A stretch of DNA of 64,000 nucleotides. Origin: Paraburkholderia ultramafica (GTDB taxonomy: Bacteria; Pseudomonadota; Gammaproteobacteria; Burkholderiales; Burkholderiaceae). Below are positions 53,618 to 63,400 of this stretch, piece by piece. Made by a program: the position numbers and the translations under genes. The stretch's first letter is position 1, and every line of letters starts with the position of its first letter. Location: NCBI RefSeq assembly GCF_902859915.1, contig NZ_CADIKK010000010.1, positions 124,001 to 188,000 on the forward strand, in the 5' to 3' direction. The notes under the pieces were generated by a model that made no database searches, had not been told where the DNA came from, and worked only from the letters and a program-made list of their open reading frames with translations.

Positions 53618-53752
53618 ATGCGGTGTCAGGCGCCCGCTCCCTGCATCGACGATGCGCAATTGAAGGCTGCAGCCACGCACGCGTTGCCGACCATCAAGCG
53701 TCACCTCGCGACGGCGCAGCAACTCGCTGGCGCAATGAAGAATTCGCCATGA
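53618..53752 (+). pseudogene. 44-codon ORF, possible DUF4142 C-terminal remnant
   Basis: AAGGA precedes ATG 53618. The product CIDDAQLKAAATHALPTIKR then HLATAQQLAGAMKNSP looks like the last helix of DUF4142 proteins, where a Leu-Pro-Thr-hydrophobic, His-Leu, Ala-Gln pattern recurs. The signal peptide and the other helices are absent. Its stop overlaps the DUF1488 start (ATGA), so it may still be translated and coupled. Confidence 0.4.
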
Positions 53753-54093
53753 GTTCGATTCCGCTGCGGCCAGCCTATGAGGATTCCCTTATGCACATCA
53801 CTTTTCCCGACGACCAGCCGGTCTTCGACGGCGCGCATCTGACAGTGCGCTTTACGGCGCGCGTCGACGGCGAGCCGGTTGAATGCGCAGTTACCGCCGA
53901 GGCGCTGGAAGATCATTTCGGCGCCCCTTCCGCGCTGGAATCCGCCTGAATGGCTGCTTTCGGCAACGGCCGCAATCGTATCCGTTCGGTTTACGCGGAA
54001 GTGATCGCCCAGAACGGCGGCAAAGGCGTAATGTTACATAGCGGACTGTTCAGAGTGGACGGCATGGAACCCGATCGCGGCACCACGGCATAG
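53749..54093 (+). pseudogene. DUF1488 protein split by an in-frame TGA
   Basis: The frame encodes MHITFPDDQPVFDGAHLTVR, VDGEPVECAVTAEALEDHFG and ends PSALESA at TGA 53947-53949. In the same frame it continues MAAFGNGRNRIRSVYAEVIA then QNGGKGVMLHSGLFR to TAG 54091. DUF1488 proteins have these two parts joined without interruption, so the TGA is probably a nonsense change (for example from TGG or CGA). Alternatively two peptides are made, since ATG follows the TGA directly. Function of DUF1488 is unknown. Confidence 0.7.
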
Positions 54094-54188
54094 TCCCGGC
54101 GCGTGCCACCGCATGCACCTGTGCCTCGGCGCGGGTGAGGTGGGGCGGCATAGTCTGCAACCGCTAGTCAACGATGGAAGGAGGCCAC

Positions 54189-54746
54189 ATGTCACTCATC
54201 GTCGCAGCACGCTTCACGACATTCCCCGCCGCTGAAGACGCGGCGCAACGGCTCTTCAATGCCGGTTTCGTCGAGGAGGACGTCACACTGTTTTTCGTCA
54301 ATCCGCTCGGCCAGCACGCACGTTTTCGGCCCGGCGGTGATACCAGCGCCGACGCAAACGCGAGGGAGGCGCCGAAGGGTGCCGAGATAGGCATCTCGAT
54401 TGGCGCAGCGGTTGGCGCCGTGGTCGGCGTCGGGATCTTCGCAGCGTTTTCGGCGCCGCTTATCGTGTCGCTGATCGCGGCCGGGCTGTGTGCGTATGTC
54501 GGTTCATTGGTCGGCGCGATGGCGCGCACGCGCGAAGCCAGCGACGAAGAAACCCGTGATTCCGGCGTGCTGGTGGCCGTACACGTGTCGCAGGACAGCC
54601 AATTGGACGCCGCACGGGTGCTGCGCGATGCGGGAGGCGCGGCGATCGAACGCGCGACCGGCCGCTGGCAACAAGGGCGGTGGGCCGACTTCGATCCGCT
54701 CAGGCAGCCTGTGCCGCTCAACGAATTCAGTGAGAAGCACGCCTGA
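54189..54746 (+). CDS. Glycine-zipper-like membrane protein
   Basis: The 185-residue protein has an N-terminal alpha-beta segment (VAARFTTFPAAEDAAQRLFN then AGFVEEDVTLFFV). A Gly/Ala-rich double hydrophobic stretch follows (IGISIGAAVGAVVGVGIF and SLIAAGLCAYVGSLVGAMA), then a C-terminal HVSQDSQLDAARVLRDAGGA domain. The layout (ferredoxin-like fold, two-helix membrane hairpin, second fold) recurs in the protein at 59885, on the other side of the oxidase operon. GGAGG precedes ATG 54189. Function unknown; it ends at a shared bidirectional terminator. Confidence 0.7.
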   Translation: MSLIVAARFTTFPAAEDAAQRLFNAGFVEEDVTLFFVNPLGQHARFRPGGDTSADANAREAPKGAEIGISIGAAVGAVVGVGIFAAFSAPLIVSLIAAGLCAYVGSLVGAMARTREASDEETRDSGVLVAVHVSQDSQLDAARVLRDAGGAAIERATGRWQQGRWADFDPLRQPVPLNEFSEKHA

Positions 54747-54793
54747 TTTGAAGGTGTTTTTCGCTGGGATATTCAGCAAGCCAGGAAATAAAA

Positions 54794-54820
54794 ACGGCCC
54801 GGCATTTGTCGGGTCGTTTT
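54794..54820. terminator. Bidirectional rho-independent terminator
   Basis: ACGGCCCG at 54794-54801 pairs with CGGGTCGT at 54810-54817 (one G-T pair) with an eight-base loop. T-runs follow on both strands (TTTT to 54820; AAAAA upstream). It lies between the convergent ends of the glycine-zipper gene and the oxidase operon. Confidence 0.75.
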
Positions 54821-54932
54821 GGATTCGGAGCGGTGCGTTCCAGGCACGCCCCATGTGGATAGATCCTGCTGACTGATTTCACCCAGGCGCTGGACGCAAC
54901 GCCCGTCGCCTGAGGAACGGTCGGCGAAGGGG

Positions 54933-55274
54933 TCAATGGAAGAAGAATTCCCGCATGCCGAAGGTGTGATGCGCTTCGGCAGCCATCAGCACCAGCAGCA
55001 CCAGCAGGCACAGGGGCGGTATCAGGATGGCGTACACCAGCGCCAGCCGCTCCCACATCATGTGCATGAAAATCGACACGATCAGCCCGGCCTTGGCGAT
55101 CATGAGCACGACGATCAGCGTCCAGCGCAGCAGGCCCTGCACGTGGAAGTAATCCACCATGTACGACATCGTGCTCAGTACGAACAGCAGGCCCCAGATC
55201 TTCAGGTAGATGCCGATCGGATGCTGCTGGCCGTGCGCGGCGTCGGGTCGATGGGCGAGATCGGTGTGGTCCAT
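54933..55274 (-). CDS. Cytochrome c oxidase subunit IV (caa3-type)
   Basis: The 113-residue protein has three membrane helices (YLKIWGLLFVLSTMSYMVDY, LIVVLMIAKAGLIVSIFMHM and ALVYAILIPPLCLLVLLVLM) and the Met-rich MHMMWE segment typical of the COX4-prokaryotic/CtaF family. It is the last gene of the operon, eight bases after the preceding stop. It is a small accessory subunit in the inner membrane. Confidence 0.85.
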   Translation of the reverse strand: MDHTDLAHRPDAAHGQQHPIGIYLKIWGLLFVLSTMSYMVDYFHVQGLLRWTLIVVLMIAKAGLIVSIFMHMMWERLALVYAILIPPLCLLVLLVLMAAEAHHTFGMREFFFH

Positions 55275-55282
55275 GGTCTGCC

Positions 55283-55990
55283 TCACCACAAGTAGAACAG
55301 CGCAAAGATGAACACCCACACCAGGTCGACGAAGTGCCAGTACAAGCCGGCGATCTCCACGATCTGGAAGTTGCCGTGCTCGGTGAACCCCGGCTGCAGG
55401 ATCTTGCGTGCGACCAGCAGCAGGTAGATCACACCGCAGCTCACGTGAAAGCCGTGGAACCCGGTGATCATGAAGAAGCACGCGCCAAACTGCGCCGCGC
55501 CCAGCGGGTTGCCCCAGGGGCGGATACCTTCATGGACGATCAGCTTGGTCCATTCGAAGGCCTGCATCGACACGAAGGTCGCGCCCAGCAGCGCGGTCGC
55601 CAGCAACAGTGCGGCGGCGCGCTTTGCGTTGCGCCGGTAGCCAAAGTTGACAGCCATCGCCATGGTGCCGCTGCTGCTGATCAGGATGAACGTCATGATG
55701 GCGATCAGCAGCAAGGGCACATCCACGCCGCCCACAGTGAGCGCGAACACCTTGGAAGGGTCGGGCCACGGCACCGTGGTCGACATGCGCACCGTCATGT
55801 AGCCGATCAGGAAGCTGCTGAAGATGAAGGTGTCCGAGAGCAGGAAGATCCACATCATCGCCTTGCCCCACGGCACCTTGAAGGCCTGGCGGTCGGCCGA
55901 CCAGTCCGTGACGATGCCGCGCCAGCCGTCAGGCCCGGCGTCGGTGGGCGTGGTGGCGGCGGATTCGGTCGGGAGCGTGGGCGTGGTCAT
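55283..55990 (-). CDS. Haem-copper oxidase subunit III
   Basis: The 235-residue protein has five hydrophobic segments and the subunit III signatures VPWGKAMMWIFLLSDTFIFS, SSSGTMAMAV, GFHGFHVSCGVIYLL and GLYWHFVDLVWVFIFALFYL. The start overlaps the stop of the preceding subunit-III-like gene (ATGA). Its presence together with a second subunit-III-like protein in one operon is typical of some caa3/cbb-like clusters in Burkholderiales. Function is assembly and stability of the catalytic core. Confidence 0.88.
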   Translation of the reverse strand: MTTPTLPTESAATTPTDAGPDGWRGIVTDWSADRQAFKVPWGKAMMWIFLLSDTFIFSSFLIGYMTVRMSTTVPWPDPSKVFALTVGGVDVPLLLIAIMTFILISSSGTMAMAVNFGYRRNAKRAAALLLATALLGATFVSMQAFEWTKLIVHEGIRPWGNPLGAAQFGACFFMITGFHGFHVSCGVIYLLLVARKILQPGFTEHGNFQIVEIAGLYWHFVDLVWVFIFALFYLW

Positions 55991-56598
55991 GGCGCGGCTC
56001 CATACAGCGGCCCGCAGATGGCGGCGACGATCCCAGGTGTGATCCACCACATCGCCGCCAGCAGCACGAGCCAGACAGCCAGCAGGAAATGCCAGTAGAT
56101 GGCGCACAGCGCAATGGCGCGCTGGGTTCGGAAGGGGTCCCCGCGCTGGAGACGCGCGATCGTCACTGCCCAGGCCGCCAGCCCGCCCAGCACATGCAAC
56201 CCGTGCAGGCCGGTGAGCAGGTAGAGGAAGCTATTGGAAGGATTGACGGCGACGGTCTGCCCGGCCGCCGACAGCATGCGCCAGGCGGTCAGTTGTCCGA
56301 TCACGAACACGGCCGCCAGCACACCGCCGAACACCAGCCACGCCGCGCGGTGTAAGGTCAACTGCCGGGCACGCTGCATGGCAATGCTTGCCAGCACCAG
56401 CGCGCCGGTGTTCCACCACAGCAGCGCCGGATGCGGGATCGGCTGCCAGTCGGGCTCGCGCATGCGCATTGCATAGGCGAGCAGCAGCAGTGAAAACAAT
56501 GTCGTTGCCACCGCCATGAAGACGATCAGGCCGATGCGGCTCGCATTCGGCAAGACAGGTGGCGCGTCAGGAACGAAGGAGCGGCGCAGTGTGGTCAT
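55987..56598 (-). CDS. Second subunit-III-like oxidase protein
   Basis: The 203-residue protein has five hydrophobic segments and subunit III-like FLYLLTGLHGLHVLGGLAAW and ALCAIYWHFLLAVWLVLLAA, but is shorter and more diverged than the next gene's product. It overlaps both the ctaD stop and the next start by four bases, showing translational coupling. It may be an alternative or heterodimeric subunit III. A membrane accessory role is inferred. Confidence 0.8.
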   Translation of the reverse strand: MTTLRRSFVPDAPPVLPNASRIGLIVFMAVATTLFSLLLLAYAMRMREPDWQPIPHPALLWWNTGALVLASIAMQRARQLTLHRAAWLVFGGVLAAVFVIGQLTAWRMLSAAGQTVAVNPSNSFLYLLTGLHGLHVLGGLAAWAVTIARLQRGDPFRTQRAIALCAIYWHFLLAVWLVLLAAMWWITPGIVAAICGPLYGAAP

Positions 56599-58355
56599 TC
56601 GCGTGCCTCGCCGGGTTGAAGCGTCGGCGTCGGGTGGGCCGGTTCAGGCGCTGTCTCAGGCGGCTGGTTTTGCGGGACGAAGTCTTCCTCGTGCCCCGGC
56701 GGGCTGTATTCGTACGCCCAGCGGTAGACGACGGGCGGCGCGGCGCCCCAGTTGCCGTGCACTGGCGGCGTTTGCGGCGTCTGCCATTCCAGCGTGGTGG
56801 CCCGCCACGGGTTGCTGTCGGCACGCTTGCCGCGCACCAGGCTCCACGCCAGGTTGTACAAGAACAGCAACTGCGCGACCGCAACGATCAGCGCAATGAC
56901 GGTGATGAACGTGTTGAGCGTCTGCGCCGAATGTGGAATGAAGCTGTAGCCCCGATACTCGTAATACCGCCGCGGCATGCCCAGGATGCCGAGATAGTGC
57001 ATCGGGAAGTAGATCGCATAGGTGCCGATGAAGGTGACCCAGAAGTGCACGCGCCCGAGCGTGTCGTTGAGCATGCGGCCCGTCACCTTCGGATACCAGT
57101 GGTAGATGCCGCCAAACACCACCAGGATCGGCGACACGCCCATCACCATATGGAAGTGCGCCACCACGAAGTACGTGTTCGACAGCGGAATGTCCACGCT
57201 CACGTTGCCGAGGTAGAGCCCGGTCAGCCCACCCAGGACGAAGGTGCTGATGAAGCCGATGGCAAACAGCATCGGCACGGTCAGGTGGATATCGCCGCGC
57301 CACAGCGTCAGCACCCAGTTGTAGACTTTGAGGGCGGTCGGGACGGCGATGATGAGCGTGGTGGTGGCAAAGAAGAAGCCGAAGTACGGATTCATGCCGG
57401 CGATGAACATGTGGTGCGCCCAGACCACGAAGCTCAGCACACCGATGATGATGATGGCCCACACCATCATCTTGTAGCCGAAGATGTTCTTGCGCGCGTG
57501 CGTGCTGATGAGGTCCGACACGATTCCAAAGGCCGGCAGCGCGACGATGTAGACCTCCGGATGCCCGAAGAACCAGAACAGGTGCTGGAACAGCAGCGGG
57601 CTGCCGCCGGCATGCTTGAGCGTCTGCCCCATCGACACTACGGCCGGCATGAAGAAGCTGGTGCCGAGTGTTCTGTCGAGCAGCATCATCACCGCCGAGA
57701 CGAACAGCGCCGGAAACGCCAGCAGCGCCAGGATGGTCGCCGCGAAGATGCCCCACACCGTAAGCGGCATGCGCATGAGCGTCATGCCGCGCGCGCGCGC
57801 CTGCAGCGTGGTGGTGACGTAATTCAAGCCGCCCATCGTTGCCGCGACGATGAAGATCGCCAGCGACACCAGCATCAATATGATGCCCCATTCCACGCCC
57901 GGCGTGCCCGGCAGGATGGCCTGGGGTGGATACAGCGTCCAGCCGGCGCCGGTCGGCCCGCCTGGCACGAAGAAGCTCGACACCAGCACCAGCACGGCCA
58001 GCAGGTAGACCCAGTAGCTCAGCATGTTGAGAAACGGGAACACCATGTCGCGCGCGCCCAGCATCAGCGGGATCAGGTAGTTGCCGAAGCCGCCCAGAAA
58101 CAGCGCCGTCAGCAGGTAGATCACCATGATCATCCCGTGCATGGTGACGAACTGGTAGTAGTGGTTGGCGTCGATGAAACTGAACTTGCCCGGAAAGCCG
58201 AGCTGCAACCGCATCAGGTTCGACAACACAAGGCCGACCAGGCCGATGGCGATGGCTGTCAGCGAATACTGCACGGCGATGACCTTGTGGTCCTGGCTCC
58301 AGACATAGCGGGTCCAGAAGCTTTGCGGGACGTGGTCGGTGTGCGCGTAGGACAT
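56595..58355 (-). CDS. ctaD: Cytochrome c oxidase subunit I
   Basis: The 586-residue protein has twelve core membrane helices and all key residues: low-spin haem and active-site His in HGMIMVIYLLTALFLGGFGN, CuB His cross-linked to Tyr in FWFFGHPEVYIVALPAFG, CuB His pair in VVWAHHMFIAGMNP, and haem ligands in FVVAHFHMVMG. A C-terminal extension of about 60 residues is Pro/Glu-rich. It reduces O2 to water and pumps protons. It follows coxB after 13 bases and is coupled to the next gene. GGAGCAG lies before the ATG. Confidence 0.95.
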   Translation of the reverse strand: MSYAHTDHVPQSFWTRYVWSQDHKVIAVQYSLTAIAIGLVGLVLSNLMRLQLGFPGKFSFIDANHYYQFVTMHGMIMVIYLLTALFLGGFGNYLIPLMLGARDMVFPFLNMLSYWVYLLAVLVLVSSFFVPGGPTGAGWTLYPPQAILPGTPGVEWGIILMLVSLAIFIVAATMGGLNYVTTTLQARARGMTLMRMPLTVWGIFAATILALLAFPALFVSAVMMLLDRTLGTSFFMPAVVSMGQTLKHAGGSPLLFQHLFWFFGHPEVYIVALPAFGIVSDLISTHARKNIFGYKMMVWAIIIIGVLSFVVWAHHMFIAGMNPYFGFFFATTTLIIAVPTALKVYNWVLTLWRGDIHLTVPMLFAIGFISTFVLGGLTGLYLGNVSVDIPLSNTYFVVAHFHMVMGVSPILVVFGGIYHWYPKVTGRMLNDTLGRVHFWVTFIGTYAIYFPMHYLGILGMPRRYYEYRGYSFIPHSAQTLNTFITVIALIVAVAQLLFLYNLAWSLVRGKRADSNPWRATTLEWQTPQTPPVHGNWGAAPPVVYRWAYEYSPPGHEEDFVPQNQPPETAPEPAHPTPTLQPGEARE

Positions 58356-58368
58356 TGCGTCTGCTCCG

Positions 58369-59517
58369 CTAGGGTTGGGCTGCGCTGCTGGCGGCCGGGC
58401 CGCCTAGCGATTCGATGTAGGTCACCAGGGCTGTCAGCTCCTGTTCGCTCAGGTCGAAGTTCGGCATGATCGGTGCGAAGCCCTTCACGACGCGGGCCTT
58501 CGGGTCGCGGATGAAGGCGCGCAGATAGGCTTCGTCCACCTTTGCGGTGCTGCCGTCGGCCATCGTTTCCGTCTTGCCGTACAGGCTCTTCCAGGTGGGG
58601 CCCACCCGCGGACTGCCGTCCACGGTATGGCAGGCGACGCAGCCCTTGGCCTCTGCGAGCGTCTTGCCCTGGTCAGCGAGCGCCTGGGCGCTGCCGCCTG
58701 CAGCGGCGGGTGCGGCCTGCACCTTGGCCTGCTGCCGCTGCGCGAAGGTGCTCTGCTGCGCCAGCCAGCGCGAGAACGTTGCTTCGTCTTCCACCACGAC
58801 CACGCCGCGCATGTTGGAGTGTCCGATACCGCAAAGCTGCGCGCACAGGATGTCGTAACGCCCTGCCTTGGTCGGCGTGAACCAGAAGGTCGTCACCATG
58901 CCGGGCACCATGTTCATGCGCGCACGGAACGGCGGTACGTAGAAGTCATGCAGCACGTCGCGCGACCGTGTCAAGACCTGGATCGGCCGGTTGAGCGGCA
59001 GGTGCACCTCGGGCGTCTCGATCAGGTAGTTGTCACGGCCGTTGGGGTCGCCGGGGTTCAGGCCGAAGGGGTTGTCGTTGCTGATGTAGCGCACGTCCGT
59101 CGTGCCCAGCTTGCCTCCGGGGCCGGCAAAGCGGAAGCGCCATTGCCATTGCTGGCCGAGCACTTCCATCTGCAGCACGTTGGGCGGCGGCCGTACGAAG
59201 TCCGCGTAGACGAAGAGCCCCGGTGCCAGCAACGCTGACACGCCGACAGCGGTCAGGCCGATCAGCCACCACTCCAGCCGCCTGTTGTGCGGCTCGTAAG
59301 CAGCGCGATGACCCCTGCGGTGGCGGTAGCGCACCAGTGCGATCACGATGAACAGGTTGATCGCGATGAAGAGCGCGCCGGTAATGACGATCGTGATCGT
59401 CAGCATGTCGTCCATGCGCACCCAGTTCGAGGCGATCGGCGTGATCCACCAGGGACTGGCAAAGTGAAACCCCACCGCCAATACGATGATCAGGATCAGG
59501 GCAATCGCAAGCGACAT
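58369..59517 (-). CDS. coxB: Cytochrome c oxidase subunit II with fused cytochrome c domain (caa3-type)
   Basis: The 382-residue protein has two membrane helices (residues ~1-20 and 38-65; a third hydrophobic stretch near 90-110) and a cupredoxin CuA domain with HDFYVPPFRARMNMVPG and ligands in CAQLCGIGHSNM. A Pro/Ala linker follows, then a C-terminal cytochrome c with CVACH and an axial Met in PIMPNFDLSEQE. The fused haem c marks it as caa3-type. GAGGTGA precedes the ATG. It is the first gene of the operon and receives electrons from periplasmic donors, perhaps including cupredoxins. Confidence 0.93.
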   Translation of the reverse strand: MSLAIALILIIVLAVGFHFASPWWITPIASNWVRMDDMLTITIVITGALFIAINLFIVIALVRYRHRRGHRAAYEPHNRRLEWWLIGLTAVGVSALLAPGLFVYADFVRPPPNVLQMEVLGQQWQWRFRFAGPGGKLGTTDVRYISNDNPFGLNPGDPNGRDNYLIETPEVHLPLNRPIQVLTRSRDVLHDFYVPPFRARMNMVPGMVTTFWFTPTKAGRYDILCAQLCGIGHSNMRGVVVVEDEATFSRWLAQQSTFAQRQQAKVQAAPAAAGGSAQALADQGKTLAEAKGCVACHTVDGSPRVGPTWKSLYGKTETMADGSTAKVDEAYLRAFIRDPKARVVKGFAPIMPNFDLSEQELTALVTYIESLGGPAASSAAQP

Positions 59518-59884
59518 AGGTCACCTCGCTGCGCGTCACTCGCTGGAGCCGCTAACAAAACGCTCCTGGCGTCGTCGTGCCGCCTTGCCGTACTTCGGTA
59601 CTGTGTGCGCCGGTACGTCTCTAGAGCAAAGGTAGTCCTCTCCTCTGCATCGTGCAAGCCAGCGCAAGGGGGAGGCGCGCCCCATATATGGATCGCGCGA
59701 ATGGAGGAGTCACTTGCTGCGATGCAATGCAAAACTTCCATTCTCCGTTGGAAGCCATTCTCTCAAGTTTCAGCTGGCCCGAAAATTCCTGGGCAGGTCA
59801 CCTACGCCCCCTGATTGCCTGCGGCAGGCGTACGATAAACAGCATCGACCCGTTGGCGGGATGCTTGATTGATGGAGAGCCGAC
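59518..59884. other. Divergent promoter region of the oxidase operon
   Basis: This 367-base spacer carries the promoter of coxB (minus) and of the gene at 59885 (plus). GTAC-TTCG-GTAC near 59590 and GCCTGC-G-GCAGGC at 59817-59829 are inverted repeats that could be regulatory. No gene was recognised. Confidence 0.4.
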
Positions 59885-60394
59885 ATGAGACGTCTTTATT
59901 TCCTCGTACCTGACACGACGACGGCGAAGGCGATCGTAGACGACTTGCTGCGGGCGCGGATCACATGGCGGCATATCCATGTCCTCGCGAATCACAGTGT
60001 CGCACTCGAACAGTTACCCGAGGCATCCTTGCTGCAAAGCAGCGACGTCGTGCACTCGCTCGAACGCGGCGTGGCGCTCGGCGGTGCGACCGGCGCGCTT
60101 CTCGGCCTCGTGGCACTGGTGTATCCTCCCGCGGAGCTTGCAATTGCGGGCGGAGCCGTCGTCGCATTGACGTTGGCAGGTGCCGGCTTCGGGGCCTGGA
60201 CGGCCACGATGATCGGCGTCGACGAACCGAATGCACGACTCGAGCGCTTTCGTGGCGCCATACGTGACGGCCAGCTCCTGATCATGGCCGACGTGCCTGG
60301 ATCGCGCGAACATGAGATCGAGCAGATGGTCGCACAGCATTTTCCGACGGCCGATCTCGAAGGCGCGGAGCCCACGACACCGATCTTCCCCTGA
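59885..60394 (+). CDS. Glycine-zipper-like membrane protein, second copy of the layout
   Basis: The 169-residue protein starts with a ferredoxin-like segment (RLYFLVPDTTTAKAIVDDLL then RARITWRHIHVLA) and has a double hydrophobic Gly/Ala stretch (GVALGGATGALLGLVALV and GGAVVALTLAGAGFGAWTAT). It ends with LLIMADVPGSREHEIEQMVA. It resembles DUF1269-like proteins and has the same architecture as the gene at 54189, though direct identity is low. GGAGAG precedes the ATG. The two flank the oxidase operon, suggesting a membrane role linked to respiration. Confidence 0.7.
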   Translation: MRRLYFLVPDTTTAKAIVDDLLRARITWRHIHVLANHSVALEQLPEASLLQSSDVVHSLERGVALGGATGALLGLVALVYPPAELAIAGGAVVALTLAGAGFGAWTATMIGVDEPNARLERFRGAIRDGQLLIMADVPGSREHEIEQMVAQHFPTADLEGAEPTTPIFP

Positions 60395-60484
60395 GAAGCA
60401 GTCGAGACGAGGCCATCGGCGCCCCCTTCACGCTAAATATTTTTCCTACCATTGCATGAGGCAGCCGCCTTCAGGAGATAAGCG

Positions 60485-63400
60485 GTGGGAAGCATTGCAG
60501 AGTGGTTGGCATCACTCGGCCTGTCCGAGTATGCCCAGCTCTTTGCCGACAATGGTATCGATCGCTCGGTCCTTCGCGATCTCACGGACCAGGATCTCAA
60601 GGATCTTGGCGTCTTGCTTGGGCATCGCCGCAAAATGCTGCGCGCGATCGCCCAACTTGGCGACAGCGCCGTTGCGATATCTCCAATCTCGGCCACGCCC
60701 GTGCCACGTGATGACGCGGACCGACGCCAGCTCACCGTCATGTTTTGCGATCTCGTCGGCTCGACTGCGCTCTCGAAGCGGCTCGATCCGGAAGACATGC
60801 GGAAGATCCTCGCCGTCTATTACCGGGGTTGCGCGGATGTCATTACCAAGGCCGGTGGCTTCATTGCGCAGTACCTGGGTGATGGTGTGCTGGCCTATTT
60901 TGGTTATCCTCAGGCGCATGAGGATGATGCCGAGCGGGCTGTACGTGCCGGGCTGACGCTGGTGCGAGCCATCGGCAAACTCGATTCCGGGACCGACGAA
61001 AGTCTGCGAGTGCGGATCGGGATTGCTACCGGCGTAGTGATAGTCGGTGATCTGACGGGTGAGGGCGAAGCCCAGGAGCGTGGCGTCGTCGGTGAGACGC
61101 CCAATCTCGCTGCCCGGCTGCAGACATTGGCCGAGGCCGGAACGGTGGTGATTTCTACGAGCACGCAGCGGCTTACGGCCGGGCTGTTTGACTACCGCGA
61201 CATGGGCCTGGCGACAGTGAAGGGTTTTGACGAAGCAGTGCTGGTTTGGCAAGTGCTCGGCCCCAGCGGGGTCGAAAGCCGCTTCGAGGCGCTGCACGCG
61301 GCCACGTTGACGCCACTTGTCGGGCGCGACGAAGAAATCGAACTGTTGCTCAGCCGATGGCAGCGGGCGAAGAACGGAAAGGGGCAGGTTGTGCTGCTGT
61401 CGGGCGAGCCGGGTATCGGCAAATCGCGGCTGAGCACCGCCCTTGAAGAGCGGCTTCAATCCGAGCCGCACGCCCGCTTGCGGTATTTCTGCTCGCGCCG
61501 CCATCAAGACAGCGCCTTCTATCCGTTCATTTCCCAGCTCGAACGTGCGGCCGGTTTGCGGCGCGACGATACTACTGAACAACGCCTCGACAAACTTGAG
61601 GCGTTGCTCGCGTTCGCCGCCGACAATCTGGGCGAAGCTGCTCCGCTGATGGCGGCGTTGCTATCGATCTCGACAGAAAATCGATACCCGGCACTCAACC
61701 TCACGCCGCAGCAGTACAAGGAGAAGACGCTTGGCGTGATGCTCGCGCAGATCGAGGGTCTGGCAATGCGCCAGCCGCTGCTGATATTGTTCGAAGATGT
61801 GCATTGGGTCGACCCCAGCTCGCTTGAGGCGCTGGACCAGCTTGTCGATCGTATTGCAACGTTGCCTGTCCTGCTGATCGTCACTTTCCGGCCCGAGTTC
61901 ACATCTCCGTGGATCGGCCGCCCAGAGGTGACGCTCCTTACTCTCAATCGTCTGCACCCTCGGCAACGCGCCGAGATGATCGAGCGGATAACCTTTGGCA
62001 AGACACTGCCGAAAGAGGTTACTGACCGGATCATCGAGCATACGGATGGAATACCGCTATTTGTCGAAGAACTGACCAGGACAGTGCTGGAGAGCGGCGT
62101 ACTGCGCGAGCAGAACGGGCGCTACGTCGTCGATGGTCCGCTGCCGCCACTGGCGATCCCGATGACGCTGCACGCTTCACTGATGGCGCGCCTCGATCGT
62201 CTGGCACCGGCGCGGGATGTAGCACAAATCGCCGCTGCAATCGGCCGGCGATTTTCTTATGAGCTGATCAGCGCGGTCGCGTCGATGCCCAAAGAGCGCC
62301 TGGACGACGCATTGGATCATCTCGTCAGTGCCGAGCTGGTTTTCCGGCACGGGGCACCACCGGATGCGGAATACACCTTCAAGCACGCCCTGGTGCAAGA
62401 TGCCGCGTACAGCTCCCTGCTGCGGGACAGGCGACAGCAACTGCATGCCCGCATCGCAACGGAGCTCGAGAATCATTTTTCTGACGTCGCGGAGCAACAA
62501 CCGGAAATCCTGGCCGAGCACTGCGCCCAAGCCGGATTGACGGAGAAGGCGGCCCGGCTGTGGCGGCGTGCCGGTCACAATACTTCAAACCGCGCCGCTC
62601 ATCGCGAGGCGTCGGTCTTGCTTGAGAAAGCCCTCACAGCCTATGCGGCCGTGCCGTCCTCAGCAGAGATACTTGGTGAAGTCATCGACATCCGATGGGA
62701 ACTTAACCACTCGCTTTATCCGCTCGGAGAATTGGCACGGGACCGGGCGAATCTGGAGAGTGCGAAACATCTTGCCGAAGGACTTGGCGACGAGGTACGC
62801 CTATCGCGCATTCTGTCAAGGTTGGCTTTTACGCTCGGTTCGTTAGGCGATTTGGTCGGCGCCGTTGAGGCAGGCGAACGCGCCCTGGCGTTGGCGGAGC
62901 GGCGAAGCGACCCCGATGCGAAGGCTTGGGCCGCCATGATGCTGGCAAGGTCACGGTATGGCCGCGGAGACTATGAACGCGCGATGGGGCATGCTCGACA
63001 GGCGCTAGAACTTCTCCATGAAGACCACGGCATCGGACCCCATGAGGCTTACGTAAAATTCACGCGCGTCAACGGTCGTATCTGGCAGGTGCTGTGCCTT
63101 GCCGAACTCGGCCGATTCGACGAGGCTGCCGACATAGGACAGGAGGCGACCGACATGGCACGAGCGATGAATGAGCCAGAGGAACTGATCTTTGCTGGCC
63201 ACGGTATCGGGCGGATGCACCTTATTCAAGGCAATCCCGACGTTGCTGTTGAGGCACTTGAGCCAGCACTGGCCTTGTGCAGGAGCGCTGAGTTTCCAAT
63301 CTACGTTCCCCGGATAACCTCCTGTCTTGGGGCGGCGTATGCCTCACTGGGCCGGACCGACGAGGCACTGGTTCTTCTGGAAGAGGCAGTTCGCCAAGCG

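Noticed and set aside
56559..58469. Long plus-strand frame opposite ctaD
   Set aside because: His/Arg/Gln-rich shadow of the subunit I gene, which is complete on the minus strand.
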